Source of the DNA: BM506 sp031581485
Lineage (GTDB): Bacteria; Desulfobacterota; Desulfobulbia; Desulfobulbales; SURF-16
NCBI GenBank assembly: GCA_031581485.1
Contig: JAVLBA010000002.1
Span: forward strand, 1-64,000
DNA: 64,000 nucleotides
Direction: 5' to 3'
The position numbers and the translations under genes were made by a program. Positions 17,093-25,791 of the stretch are shown piece after piece. The notes below the pieces were generated by a model, which saw nothing but the letters and a program-made list of their open reading frames with translations, did not search any database and was not told where the DNA came from. Numbering within the stretch: the first letter of the stretch is position 1; each line of letters starts with the position of its first letter.

Positions 17093-17846
17093 GGTTCTCC
17101 GGCCGGCCCCTGTCCTGCTCCTTGGTCTGTTGGCTGTCACCCTGCTGCCCGGGCAGGGGCTGGCCGCCACTCTGCCCACCATCCAGCTGGGACTCACAGA
17201 AACCAGTGACCCCAAGCAGATGGCGACCATCATTGAAATCCTGCTGGTCTTCACCGTGCTCTCCATGGCCCCGGCCCTGCTCCTGATGACCACCAGCTTC
17301 ACCCGGCTGGTGGTGGCCTTCTCCTTTCTCAAGAGCGCCATGGGCACCCAGCAGATGCCGCCCTCCCAGGTGCTCATCGCCCTGTCGCTTTTCTTGAGTC
17401 TCTTCATCATGAGCCCGGTCTTCTCCCAGATGAACACCACGGCAGTGCAGCCCTATATGGCCGAGGAAATCGGCCTGGAAAAGGCCTTTACAGAGGGGAT
17501 CAAACCCCTGCGCGCCTTTATGTTCAAACAGACCCGGCAAAAGGATCTGGCCCTCTTTCTCTCCTTTGCCAAGATGGAAAAGCCGCAGAACAAGGAGGAG
17601 ATACCCACCACCATCCTGCTGCCGGCCTTCATGATCAGCGAACTCAAGACCGCCTTTCAGATCGGCTTCATCCTCTTTCTGCCCTTTCTGGTGGTAGACA
17701 TGGTGGTGGCCAGCGTCCTGCTCTCCATGGGCATGATGATGCTGCCGCCGGTGATGGTGTCGCTGCCTTTTAAATTATTACTCTTTGTCCTGGTAGACGG
17801 CTGGTATCTCATTGTCGGTTCTCTGGTCAAAAGCTTTGGCGTCTAA
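17085..17846 (+). CDS. fliP: Flagellar export gate protein FliP
   Basis: Core of the flagellar type III export gate. 253 residues. A cleavable signal peptide (to about GLAA at 25), then spans with FTVLSMAPALLLMTTSFTRLVVAFSFL, and C-terminal MGMMMLPPVMVSLPFKLLLFVLVDGW, the most conserved FliP stretch. The start at 17085 overlaps fliO and follows GGAGG; the longer frame from 16893 runs inside fliO. Confidence 0.97.
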   Translation: MYKVLRPAPVLLLGLLAVTLLPGQGLAATLPTIQLGLTETSDPKQMATIIEILLVFTVLSMAPALLLMTTSFTRLVVAFSFLKSAMGTQQMPPSQVLIALSLFLSLFIMSPVFSQMNTTAVQPYMAEEIGLEKAFTEGIKPLRAFMFKQTRQKDLALFLSFAKMEKPQNKEEIPTTILLPAFMISELKTAFQIGFILFLPFLVVDMVVASVLLSMGMMMLPPVMVSLPFKLLLFVLVDGWYLIVGSLVKSFGV

Positions 17847-17857
17847 AGGAGACCCCC

Positions 17858-18127
17858 ATGACCCCTATTGAGGCCACCAGCCTGGGCCAGAATGCCATAA
17901 CCATTACCCTGCTTCTCGCTGCCCCCCTGCTCTTGGTGGGCCTGGTGGTGGGCCTGGCCATTGCCCTGTTCCAGGCCACTACCCAGATCCAGGAGATGAC
18001 CCTCACCTTTGTCCCCAAGATCGCTGCCGTCATGATCGCCATGCTCTTTTTCTCCTCCTGGATGCTGATTGAATTGACCGATTACACCAGGGATCTTTTT
18101 GAAAGCATCCCCCTGCTGATCAGGTAG
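17858..18127 (+). CDS. fliQ: Flagellar export gate protein FliQ
   Basis: Small gate subunit of the flagellar export apparatus, 89 residues with two membrane hairpin helices: ITLLLAAPLLLVGLVVGLAI and the VPKIAAVMIAMLFFSSWML segment. The QATTQIQEMTLTFVPK loop between them is diagnostic. Eleven bases after fliP and seven before fliR. Confidence 0.97.
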   Translation: MTPIEATSLGQNAITITLLLAAPLLLVGLVVGLAIALFQATTQIQEMTLTFVPKIAAVMIAMLFFSSWMLIELTDYTRDLFESIPLLIR

Positions 18128-18134
18128 AGCTGAG

Positions 18135-18923
18135 ATGACGGATACAGCCCTCCTTAACTGGACACTCAACAGCCTGCTGGTCCTGGTGATCGTACTGATC
18201 AGAGTGGGGCCCCTGCTCTTTTTCATGCCCGTGATCGGTGCCAAGACCGTGCCCAGCCAGGCCAAGATCCCCCTGATCATGGCCGTTGCCCTGGTCGTGG
18301 CCCCCTCGGTGGCTGTCACCGCCGATCAGCTGCCCACGACGGCCCTGGGCTTTGCCCTCTTTGTGGTAAACGAGATCTGCTTTGCCGCCATCCTCGCTTT
18401 TTTTGCCCGCCTCCTCTTTGATGCCATCCAGCTGGCCGGCCAGATGGTCAGTATCCAGATGGGTATGGCCATGGCAGGCACCATGGACCCCCAATTCGGC
18501 AACCAGGCCTCTCTCGTCGGCCAATTCTGGACCATGACCGCCTTTCTCATCTTTCTGGCCATTGACGGCCACCACATTTTTTTCCATACCCTGGTGGAGA
18601 GTTACCGTTGGGTGGCCCCCGGCACCCTCCACCTCACAGAAGCCACCTATAACGGCGTCCTCGCCGCAGTTGGCCATATGTTTATCCTGGCCGTCAAAAT
18701 AATGGCACCTGCCTCAGCCGCCATCTTCTTCTCCCATATCGCCATGGGGATCATCGCCAAGACCGTGCCGCAGATCCCCATCCTCATTGTGGGCATGCCC
18801 ATGAATATCCTGGTGGGCCTGCTCTTTGTCGGCTTTTCCATAGAATATTTCCTGCCCCTGATGACAAGCCAGTTTGAAAACCTGGGCCGCCTCCTGCCCA
18901 GGTTGGCCCAGGGCATGGGCTAG
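18135..18923 (+). CDS. fliR: Flagellar export gate protein FliR
   Basis: Third subunit of the export gate, 262 residues and about six membrane spans. Signatures are RVGPLLFFMPVIGAKTVPSQAKI and, in the middle, FDAIQLAGQMVSIQMGMAMAG with a Gly-rich stretch. Its TAG stop is followed almost at once by four copies of the heptamer AAGGAGT. Confidence 0.97.
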   Translation: MTDTALLNWTLNSLLVLVIVLIRVGPLLFFMPVIGAKTVPSQAKIPLIMAVALVVAPSVAVTADQLPTTALGFALFVVNEICFAAILAFFARLLFDAIQLAGQMVSIQMGMAMAGTMDPQFGNQASLVGQFWTMTAFLIFLAIDGHHIFFHTLVESYRWVAPGTLHLTEATYNGVLAAVGHMFILAVKIMAPASAAIFFSHIAMGIIAKTVPQIPILIVGMPMNILVGLLFVGFSIEYFLPLMTSQFENLGRLLPRLAQGMG

Positions 18924-18926
18924 GCA

Positions 18927-18954
18927 AAGGAGTAAGGAGTAAGGAGTAAGGAGT
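18927..18954 (+). repeat. Four tandem AAGGAGT heptamers
   Basis: Four exact copies of AAGGAGT, 28 bases, three bases after the fliR stop codon. Each copy contains a ribosome-binding AAGGAG, but the next start codon (flhB, 19017) is over 60 bases away. Copy number of such short tandem repeats can vary between strains by slippage. Confidence 0.9.
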
Positions 18955-19016
18955 AATTTTGACAGGCCCTTAGTTTTTTACAAAATAGTTAACCGAGACA
19001 GTGAGAAAAAAAGATC

Positions 19017-20087
19017 ATGGCTGAAGAGTCCAGCGGTCAGGAAAAAACAGAAGATCCCACTTCCCGGCGCCTTCTGGAGGCCCGGAAAAAGGGTGACGTG
19101 CTGAAAAGCATGGAGGTCCCTTCTGCGGCCGTGCTGCTCTTCGGGCTCCTGGCCCTCTACGCGCTGAAGACCTATATGTATGACCATTTCCTGCTGGTGA
19201 TGCGCCATTATTTCAGCCATCTCCACACCCTGAACATTACTCCGGACAACATGATGCCCCTCACCCTGGAGGTCATGACCTTTTTTGCCCTCCTGGTGGG
19301 GCCCCTGATGGTTATTATCTTCCTCACCGCCCTCAGCGCCAATTACGCCCAGGTGGGCTTCCTCTTTTCCACGGAAAAGATTGTGCCCAAATATGAGAAA
19401 ATTGACCCCATCAAGGGACTGCAACGTCTCTTTTCCATGCAGACCCTGTTCAACACCCTTAAATCCATCGCCAAACTGGTAGTCATCGGCTGGGTGGCCT
19501 ACAGCGTGGTCAAGGCGAACGTCCACAACCTGCTGCCCCTCATGGATCAGTCCCCTCTGGCCATTTTCATCTTCTACGTCAGAGTCTCCTTCTGGATGTT
19601 CCTGAAGGCGGCCCTGATCATTGTCGTCCTGGCAGCCATAGACTGGCTCTTCCAGCGCTGGCAGTTCATGAAGAAGATGAAGATGACCAAGCAGGAGGTC
19701 AAGGAGGAGGCCAAGAGCACCGAGGGTGATCCCCATGTCAAGGGCAGAATCCGTTCTATCCAGATGGAAATGGCCCGGAAAAGGATGATGGCCGAAGTGC
19801 CTCAGGCAGATGTGATCATCACCAACCCCACCCGGCTGGCCATTGCCATCAGATATGACAACGCCACCATGAAGGCCCCCCAGGTGGTGGCCATGGGGGC
19901 CGGGGTCATTGCCCACAGAATCAAGGAGATCGCCATGGAGCACCATATCCCCCTTATGGAGGACAAGCCCCTGGCCCGCGCCCTTTACCAGACCGTGGAG
20001 ATCGGCGAGGAGATCCCGGCCCATCTCTTCCAGGCCATAGCCGAGATTCTGGCCCACGTCTACAGTATCAAGAAGAAGGCCGCCTAA
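19017..20087 (+). CDS. flhB: Flagellar export protein FlhB
   Basis: Membrane protein of the export apparatus that switches substrate class after self-cleavage. 356 residues: four spans in the first 210, then a cytoplasmic domain. The cleavage motif, usually NPTH, reads NPTR at residues 270-273; the Asn-Pro pair that is split is intact. The downstream LAIAIRY and the ALYQTVEIGEEIPAHLFQA tail are typical. The start has no strong ribosome site. It lies 93 bases after fliR. Confidence 0.96.
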   Translation: MAEESSGQEKTEDPTSRRLLEARKKGDVLKSMEVPSAAVLLFGLLALYALKTYMYDHFLLVMRHYFSHLHTLNITPDNMMPLTLEVMTFFALLVGPLMVIIFLTALSANYAQVGFLFSTEKIVPKYEKIDPIKGLQRLFSMQTLFNTLKSIAKLVVIGWVAYSVVKANVHNLLPLMDQSPLAIFIFYVRVSFWMFLKAALIIVVLAAIDWLFQRWQFMKKMKMTKQEVKEEAKSTEGDPHVKGRIRSIQMEMARKRMMAEVPQADVIITNPTRLAIAIRYDNATMKAPQVVAMGAGVIAHRIKEIAMEHHIPLMEDKPLARALYQTVEIGEEIPAHLFQAIAEILAHVYSIKKKAA

Positions 20088-20183
20088 AATCACGCATCAG
20101 GAGCAAGGAGAGAGCATTCAGAACAGAGCGCAGAGGGCTTTTGCAACCATACCCCCTGCTGGATTCTGAAGACGCCCAAAATT

Positions 20184-22295
20184 ATGGAAGCGGAAAAGAC
20201 CTTAAACCCCGTAAAGATCGAGTACACCAGTCTGCTGGTGGCCGTGGGCGTCATCGGAATCCTGATGATCATGATCATGCCCCTGCCCACCATGATCCTG
20301 GATCTCCTCCTTTCCCTGGGCATCACCATGAGTCTGGTGATCATGCTGATGTGCATGTACAACACCGACCCCCTGGACTTCTCTTCCTTTCCGTCCCTGC
20401 TGCTGTTGACCACCCTGTTCAGATTGTCCCTCAACATCGCCTCCACCCGCCTTATCCTGCTCCATGGCCATGAGGGGCCGGGGGCCGTGGGCCAGGTGAT
20501 TCAATCCTTTGGCAATTTTGTGGTGGGGGGCAGCTTTACCGTGGGTCTGATCATCTTCCTGATCATGGTGCTCATCAACTTCATCGTTATCACCAAGGGC
20601 TCCGGCCGCATCGCCGAGGTGGCGGCCCGCTTCACCCTGGATGCCATGCCCGGCAAGCAGATGGCCATTGACGCCGACCTCAACGCCGGCATGATCGACG
20701 AGGCCACCGCCAAGGACCGGCGTGAGAAGATCTCCCGCCAGTCGGAATTTTACGGCGCCATGGATGGTGCCTCCAAATTTGTCCGGGGCGAGGCCGTGGC
20801 TTCCCTGGTGATCATGGTGATCAATATCGTGGGCGGCCTCTTCATTGGGGCGGTGCTCCAGAACATGGACGTCCTGCAGGCGGCCGAGACCTATACCCTG
20901 CTCACCATCGGCGACGGCCTGGTCTCCCAGATCCCCGCCCTGATCATCTCCACGGCAGCGGGTATCATTGTCAGCCGGGCCGCCTCCAAGCACAGCATGG
21001 GCATTGAGCTCACCAAGCAATTCGGCAAGCAGCCCGAGGCACTGGCCGTCTCCAGCGGCATCATCATCCTCTTCGGCCTGATTCCCGGCCTGCCCCATAC
21101 CCCCTTCCTGCTCCTGGGTATCGGCATGGGTGTCCTGGCCTGGTTTGCCTTTGTCAACAAGGCCAAGATGGACGAGGGAGTGATCAAGGAGGAGGAAGAA
21201 AAACGGCAGGCCGAGGAACCGCAACCCGGCGCCCCTGAGACCGTGGAGGCGCTGCTTTCCATGGACACCCTGGAACTTGAGGTGGGGTATGGTCTCATTC
21301 CCCTGGTGGATGAAAAACAGCAGGGCGACCTGCTGGAGCGTATTCGCGGCATCCGCCGCCAGTTCGCCACCGAGATGGGGATGCTGCTGCCTCCCCTCCA
21401 TGTCCGCGATAATCTGCAGATCAAGCCGGACGAATATGTCCTGCGCCTCAAAGGGGTGGAGATCGCCAAGGGAGAACTGCTCATGGGCCACTATCTGGCC
21501 ATGGATTCCGGCGCAGCCAAGCGTGAGATCGAGGGCATCCCCACCACGGAACCCGCCTTCCAGCTCCCTGCCCTGTGGATCAGCGCCGACAAAAGGGATG
21601 AGGCCCAGCTGGCCGGCTACACCGTGGTGGACCCCTCCACTGTGGTGGCCACCCATATCACCGAGGTGTTGCGCAGCCATGCCGACGAGCTTCTGGGACG
21701 CCAGGCCACCCAGAAACTCCTGGACCATCTGGCCAAAACCCATCCCAAGGTGGTGGAGGAGCTGGTCCCCAACCTCCTTTCCCTGGGGGGTGTGCAGAAG
21801 GTACTGCAGAATCTCCTGCGGGAAAGGGTTTCCATCCGCGACATGCTCACCATCTGTGAGACCCTGGCTGATTTCGCCCCCATCAGCAAGGACCCTGACC
21901 TGCTCACCGAATATGTGCGTCAGAAGCTGGCCCGCTCCCTGATCAGCTCCCTGGTGGATGAGCAGGGCGAACTCAATCTGCTCACCGTGGATACCCAGAT
22001 CGAAGACTTTATCAGGGAGTCGATCCACAAAACCGAACAAGGCTCCTTTTTATCCCTGGAGCCCAATCTGGGCCAGCGTATTGTTGAATCGATCATCACG
22101 GAGGCGGAAAGGGTAACTGCCGAGGGCTATCAGCCCATTCTGCTGGCCACCCCGGCCATCCGCCGCCATCTTCGCCAGCTCATTGAACGTTTTGCACCGC
22201 AGGTCATCATCATCTCAGCCAGTGAACTGACCACCAATGTAAAAATCAACTCCCTGGGGGCGGTGACCATTAATCCGCCCAACCCCAAAAAATAA
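20184..22295 (+). CDS. flhA: Flagellar export protein FlhA
   Basis: Largest export-gate membrane protein, a proton/protein exchanger that docks export chaperones. 703 residues, about eight spans in the first 330, with the FHIPEP signature near residue 160 (GRIAEVAARFTLDAMPGKQMAIDADLNAG). A long cytoplasmic domain follows (EVGYGLIPLVD, MLLPPLHVRDNLQIKP). Followed 39 bases later by flhF. Confidence 0.98.
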   Translation: MEAEKTLNPVKIEYTSLLVAVGVIGILMIMIMPLPTMILDLLLSLGITMSLVIMLMCMYNTDPLDFSSFPSLLLLTTLFRLSLNIASTRLILLHGHEGPGAVGQVIQSFGNFVVGGSFTVGLIIFLIMVLINFIVITKGSGRIAEVAARFTLDAMPGKQMAIDADLNAGMIDEATAKDRREKISRQSEFYGAMDGASKFVRGEAVASLVIMVINIVGGLFIGAVLQNMDVLQAAETYTLLTIGDGLVSQIPALIISTAAGIIVSRAASKHSMGIELTKQFGKQPEALAVSSGIIILFGLIPGLPHTPFLLLGIGMGVLAWFAFVNKAKMDEGVIKEEEEKRQAEEPQPGAPETVEALLSMDTLELEVGYGLIPLVDEKQQGDLLERIRGIRRQFATEMGMLLPPLHVRDNLQIKPDEYVLRLKGVEIAKGELLMGHYLAMDSGAAKREIEGIPTTEPAFQLPALWISADKRDEAQLAGYTVVDPSTVVATHITEVLRSHADELLGRQATQKLLDHLAKTHPKVVEELVPNLLSLGGVQKVLQNLLRERVSIRDMLTICETLADFAPISKDPDLLTEYVRQKLARSLISSLVDEQGELNLLTVDTQIEDFIRESIHKTEQGSFLSLEPNLGQRIVESIITEAERVTAEGYQPILLATPAIRRHLRQLIERFAPQVIIISASELTTNVKINSLGAVTINPPNPKK

Positions 22296-22334
22296 CCGGC
22301 CCTCCTGCCACGATTTTGCCTGAAAAGGACGACT

Positions 22335-23417
22335 ATGATTATTAAAAGATTCGAAGCAGCCACTGCCCCCAAGGCCATGGCCCTTATCAAAAAAAACCTG
22401 GGTGAAAATGCGGTCATCTTCTCCCAGAAGACCCTGGACAAGGGCATGCCCTCCCAACGGGTGGAAATCATGGCGGCCATGGATTACGACATGGAGACAA
22501 AACCTGCCCCCCTGTGGGTGGAAGACGCGCTCCCGGCAAAGCACCTGGACACCTATGGTTATGAGGCGATCCGCAGACCCCAAAAGACCCAGCCGCGGCA
22601 GCCAAAACAACGAGGCCCCGAGAGTCCGGAGGTGGCTGCAAATTTCGCCAACCTCCTCCGGGAAAAAAGCGCTCCCTGGCAGACGGCAGAAAAGAGCAGA
22701 AGCAGCGCCCCCCTGCCCCGAGCCATCCATCACCACCAGGTCAAAAAATGGCGCGATGAGCTCATTGACCAGATTGAGGTCAAACATCTGTGCAGCTCCG
22801 ACCGTCAGGAGATCATCGCCCTGGTGGGCCCTACCGGGGTGGGCAAGACCACCACTGCGGCCAAACTTGCCGCCTGGTACCATCTGCACGAAGGCAAAAA
22901 GGTGATACTGCTTTCCATGGACTGCTACCGGATCGGCGCCACTGATCAGCTCCGCACCTATGCCCGCATCATGCGGCTGCCCTGCGAAGTGGCGGTCCGC
23001 AAAGAGGACCTCACCGGGGCCATTGCCCGCCACCATGATGCGGACCTCATCATTATTGATACTGCCGGCAAAAGCCCCTATGACACCAGCCATGTGCATG
23101 AACTGGCCGACTGGTTCGCGCCGGTGGCCCATATCCAGCCGCTGCTCTGCCTGAGCGCCACCACCAAGAAGGAGGACCTGTCACAGATCGTCAACTCCTA
23201 CCAGGACCTGGCGCCCCACTGTGTGATTCTCACCAAGCTGGATGAAACCAGGGCCTATGCCTTTCTCTGTCAACAGGTGGCCGCCGCCAACATGCCGGTG
23301 GGCTATCTCACCATGGGGCAACGGGTCCCCGAGGACTTCATGGTGGCAGAGAGGCCCTTCCTGACCTCCTTTTTCAAACAAGGATGGCCGGTGATGGCAC
23401 AAGAGATGACCAACTAG
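22335..23417 (+). CDS. flhF: Flagellar GTPase FlhF
   Basis: SRP-type GTPase that sets the number and polar position of flagella. 360 residues: a variable N-terminal domain, P-loop GPTGVGKTT at 165-173, DTAGKSPYD (G3) and TKLDE (G4). The N-terminal MIIKRFEAATAPKAMALIKKNLGENAVI matches the family. Together with FlhG downstream it points to a polar flagellum. Confidence 0.96.
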   Translation: MIIKRFEAATAPKAMALIKKNLGENAVIFSQKTLDKGMPSQRVEIMAAMDYDMETKPAPLWVEDALPAKHLDTYGYEAIRRPQKTQPRQPKQRGPESPEVAANFANLLREKSAPWQTAEKSRSSAPLPRAIHHHQVKKWRDELIDQIEVKHLCSSDRQEIIALVGPTGVGKTTTAAKLAAWYHLHEGKKVILLSMDCYRIGATDQLRTYARIMRLPCEVAVRKEDLTGAIARHHDADLIIIDTAGKSPYDTSHVHELADWFAPVAHIQPLLCLSATTKKEDLSQIVNSYQDLAPHCVILTKLDETRAYAFLCQQVAAANMPVGYLTMGQRVPEDFMVAERPFLTSFFKQGWPVMAQEMTN

Positions 23418-23471
23418 GGCTTAAAAAAGATGGCAGCGCCCCTTCCCGCATATTAAGAGAGTTTATTTTTT

Positions 23472-24350
23472 ATGAATCAGGCAGACACATTGGAAAAGAT
23501 CATGACTCGTACCTCGGCAGCGCCCTATGGATCAGACCGTCAAGGCACCCCGCCGCGGGTCCTGGCCATCACCAGCGGCAAAGGCGGGGTAGGCAAGACC
23601 AACATCGTCACCAACCTGGCCTATTCCCTGGCCCGCAAAGGCAAAAAGGTGCTGGTCCTTGATGCCGACCTCAACCTGGCCAATGTCGATGTCCTCCTCG
23701 GCCTGACCCCCAAATTCAACCTCCACCATGTCCTGCTGGGCGAGAAAAGGCTGCGGGATATCCTGGTCACTGCCCCGGGTGGTTTTCAGATCCTGCCGGC
23801 CAGTTCCGGGATCATGGAGCTGGCCGAGCTCAGCGAAGAACAGAAACTCTTTTTTCTCTCGGAAATAAGCGCCCTGGGCAACAGCATCGATATCATGCTC
23901 ATTGATACGGCCGCCGGCATCAATAATAATGTGATCTATTTCACCCTGGCGGCCCAGGAGAAGATAATTGTCCTCACTCCGGAACCCACCTCCCTCACCG
24001 ATGCCTACGCCATGATCAAGGTCCTTTCCAGCCTGCATGACGTCAAGCGTTTCCGGATTCTGATCAATTCGGCCCATACCGAGAAAGAAGCCCTGGCCGT
24101 TTTCCGTCAGCTCACCCTGGTGGCGGACCGCTTTCTGGGCTCCTTGTCCCTGGATTACCTCGGCTTTATCCCCTATGACATCAAACTGCCCCAATCAGTA
24201 CGGGCCCAGCGCCTGGTGGTGGAACTGTCGCCGCGCTCCACGGTGAGCGGCAAATTTTTCCAGTTGGCAGACCACCTGATCCAGGAAAAACCAGATACCC
24301 AGACGGATGGCAATATTAAGTTTTTCTGGAAAGACCTTTTTAAATTATAA
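23472..24350 (+). CDS. flhG: MinD-like ATPase FlhG (FleN)
   Basis: MinD/ParA-family ATPase that counters FlhF and limits flagellar number. 292 residues. Deviant Walker A SGKGGVGKTN at 35-44, VLDADLNLANVDVLLGL, and DTAAGI. The C-terminal region is short on the membrane-targeting helix of MinD but similar to FleN. Fifty-four bases after flhF. Confidence 0.94.
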   Translation: MNQADTLEKIMTRTSAAPYGSDRQGTPPRVLAITSGKGGVGKTNIVTNLAYSLARKGKKVLVLDADLNLANVDVLLGLTPKFNLHHVLLGEKRLRDILVTAPGGFQILPASSGIMELAELSEEQKLFFLSEISALGNSIDIMLIDTAAGINNNVIYFTLAAQEKIIVLTPEPTSLTDAYAMIKVLSSLHDVKRFRILINSAHTEKEALAVFRQLTLVADRFLGSLSLDYLGFIPYDIKLPQSVRAQRLVVELSPRSTVSGKFFQLADHLIQEKPDTQTDGNIKFFWKDLFKL

Positions 24351-24366
24351 AATTTTTGGGGATACC

Positions 24367-25209
24367 ATGTATAATCCTCCCTGTCCCAGAGCCGGAAACG
24401 CCAGTGCCTCTAACAAAAAATCCATGAACAAATTTCAGACCTCCAAATTCAAGGATTACACCAATGCCTATTTCCAGGCCGGCACCGCACCGGACGCGGA
24501 AAAACGCGATCAGTTGATTCTGGCCTACACCCCCCTGATCCACTATATTGCCAGCCGCCTTGCCTCCCGCCTGCCGGCCAAGATTGCCCTTGACGATCTG
24601 CTTTCCAGTGGCATCATCGGCCTCATTGACGCCATTGACAAGTTTGACCTCAACAAGAATGTCCAATTCAAGACCTATGCGGAATTCCGTATCCGCGGCG
24701 CCATGCTTGACGAATTACGCTCCCTGGACTGGGTGCCCCGTTCGGTGCGGCGCAAGACCACCGACCTGGAGCGCACTTACAGCACACTGGAAAAGAGGCT
24801 GGGCCGGCCGGCCACGGATGAAGAGACCGCCGCGGAGATGGCCATCTCTCTGGAGGAGTATCACAAGCTCCTGGATGAAACCAAGGCGATCTCCTTCATG
24901 GATATTGAGCATCTGCGGCAAAACAGGCCGGAGCAGAGCCACAGAGGCAACGGGATGGCCTCCCTCGCCCTGGACAGCAATGACCCCTTTGCCGCCATCA
25001 ACCTCAAACAGATCCGTGACCTGCTGGCCACTTCCATAGACACCCTGCCAGAAAAAGAACGTTTGACAGTATCCCTCTATTATTTTAACGAATTAACCAT
25101 GAAAGAAATCGGCAAGGTCTTAAACTATACCGAGTCACGTATTTCACAGATGCACTCCAAGGCCATGCTGCGGCTGCGCACCAAGATGAAAAAGGCCTTG
25201 GCCAGCTGA
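24367..25209 (+). CDS. fliA: RNA polymerase sigma-28 factor FliA
   Basis: Flagellar sigma factor for late genes. 280 residues with region 2 (YTPLIHYIASRLASRLP, DLLSSGIIGLIDAIDKFD, FKTYAEFRIRGAMLDELRSLDWVPR) and region 4 (LPEKERLTVSLYYFNELTMKEIGKVLNYTESRISQMHS). I placed the start at ATG 24367; ATG 24424, lacking a ribosome site, and an upstream 24307 are alternatives. It follows flhG by 16 bases. Confidence 0.95.
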   Translation: MYNPPCPRAGNASASNKKSMNKFQTSKFKDYTNAYFQAGTAPDAEKRDQLILAYTPLIHYIASRLASRLPAKIALDDLLSSGIIGLIDAIDKFDLNKNVQFKTYAEFRIRGAMLDELRSLDWVPRSVRRKTTDLERTYSTLEKRLGRPATDEETAAEMAISLEEYHKLLDETKAISFMDIEHLRQNRPEQSHRGNGMASLALDSNDPFAAINLKQIRDLLATSIDTLPEKERLTVSLYYFNELTMKEIGKVLNYTESRISQMHSKAMLRLRTKMKKALAS

Positions 25210-25245
25210 AGACAAAGCCGCTTCCCCTGCAAATAAGTACTTTCC

Positions 25246-25275
25246 TTTGCCATCTTTTCCGCTTAAAATGGCAAA
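25246..25275. repeat. Perfect inverted repeat between fliA and cheY
   Basis: TTTGCCAT and ATGGCAAA are exact reverse complements with a 14-base spacer. There is no clear T run, so it could be a weak terminator for fliA or a regulator's site ahead of cheY. Confidence 0.4.
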
Positions 25276-25395
25276 AATTCGCAAAGAATATTCGCCTATC
25301 CGACTATTCTGACATCAAGGCCTCCGGGTTGAAACATAAAGCACTTCTTGAAAAACGGACTCCGCAAGAGGGCTCACACGTATTGAGGAAAAACC

Positions 25396-25776
25396 ATGCC
25401 GGCTGATAAGACCATGAAAGTCCTGGTTGTTGATGATTTTGCCACCATGCGGCGCATTGTCAAAAACATCCTCACCCAATTGGGATATAAGAACATCATT
25501 GAGGCCGATGATGGCGCCAGTGCCGTTGAAATGCTCAAAAATGAAAAGGTGGGCATGATCATTTCCGACTGGAACATGCCCAAGATGACGGGTCTGGAAC
25601 TGCTTAAACATGTGCGGGCCGACGCCGCATTGGCCGCCACCCCCTTCATCATGGTAACGGCGGAGGCCCAGCAGGATAATATTATTCTTGCGGTAAAGGC
25701 CAAGGTAAGCCAGTACATCGTCAAGCCCTTTACAGCGGAAACCCTTGGTGAAAAAATTGATAAGGTATTCAGCTAA
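25396..25776 (+). CDS. cheY: Chemotaxis response regulator CheY
   Basis: A 126-residue receiver domain very close to CheY: MKVLVVDDFATMRRIVKNIL, phosphoacceptor Asp in IISDWNMPKMTG, Thr/Ala in MVTAEAQQDN and Lys in YIVKPFT. These residues and the location behind fliA make motor switching its likely job; FliM here has the matching N-terminal peptide. GAGGAAAAACC precedes the ATG. Confidence 0.95.
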   Translation: MPADKTMKVLVVDDFATMRRIVKNILTQLGYKNIIEADDGASAVEMLKNEKVGMIISDWNMPKMTGLELLKHVRADAALAATPFIMVTAEAQQDNIILAVKAKVSQYIVKPFTAETLGEKIDKVFS

Positions 25777-25791
25777 CCAGTGCCCCCCTCC

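Noticed and set aside
20202..22040. A 612-residue minus-strand frame
   Set aside because: Opposite flhA; Asp/His/Gly-rich and without motifs, so a shadow.
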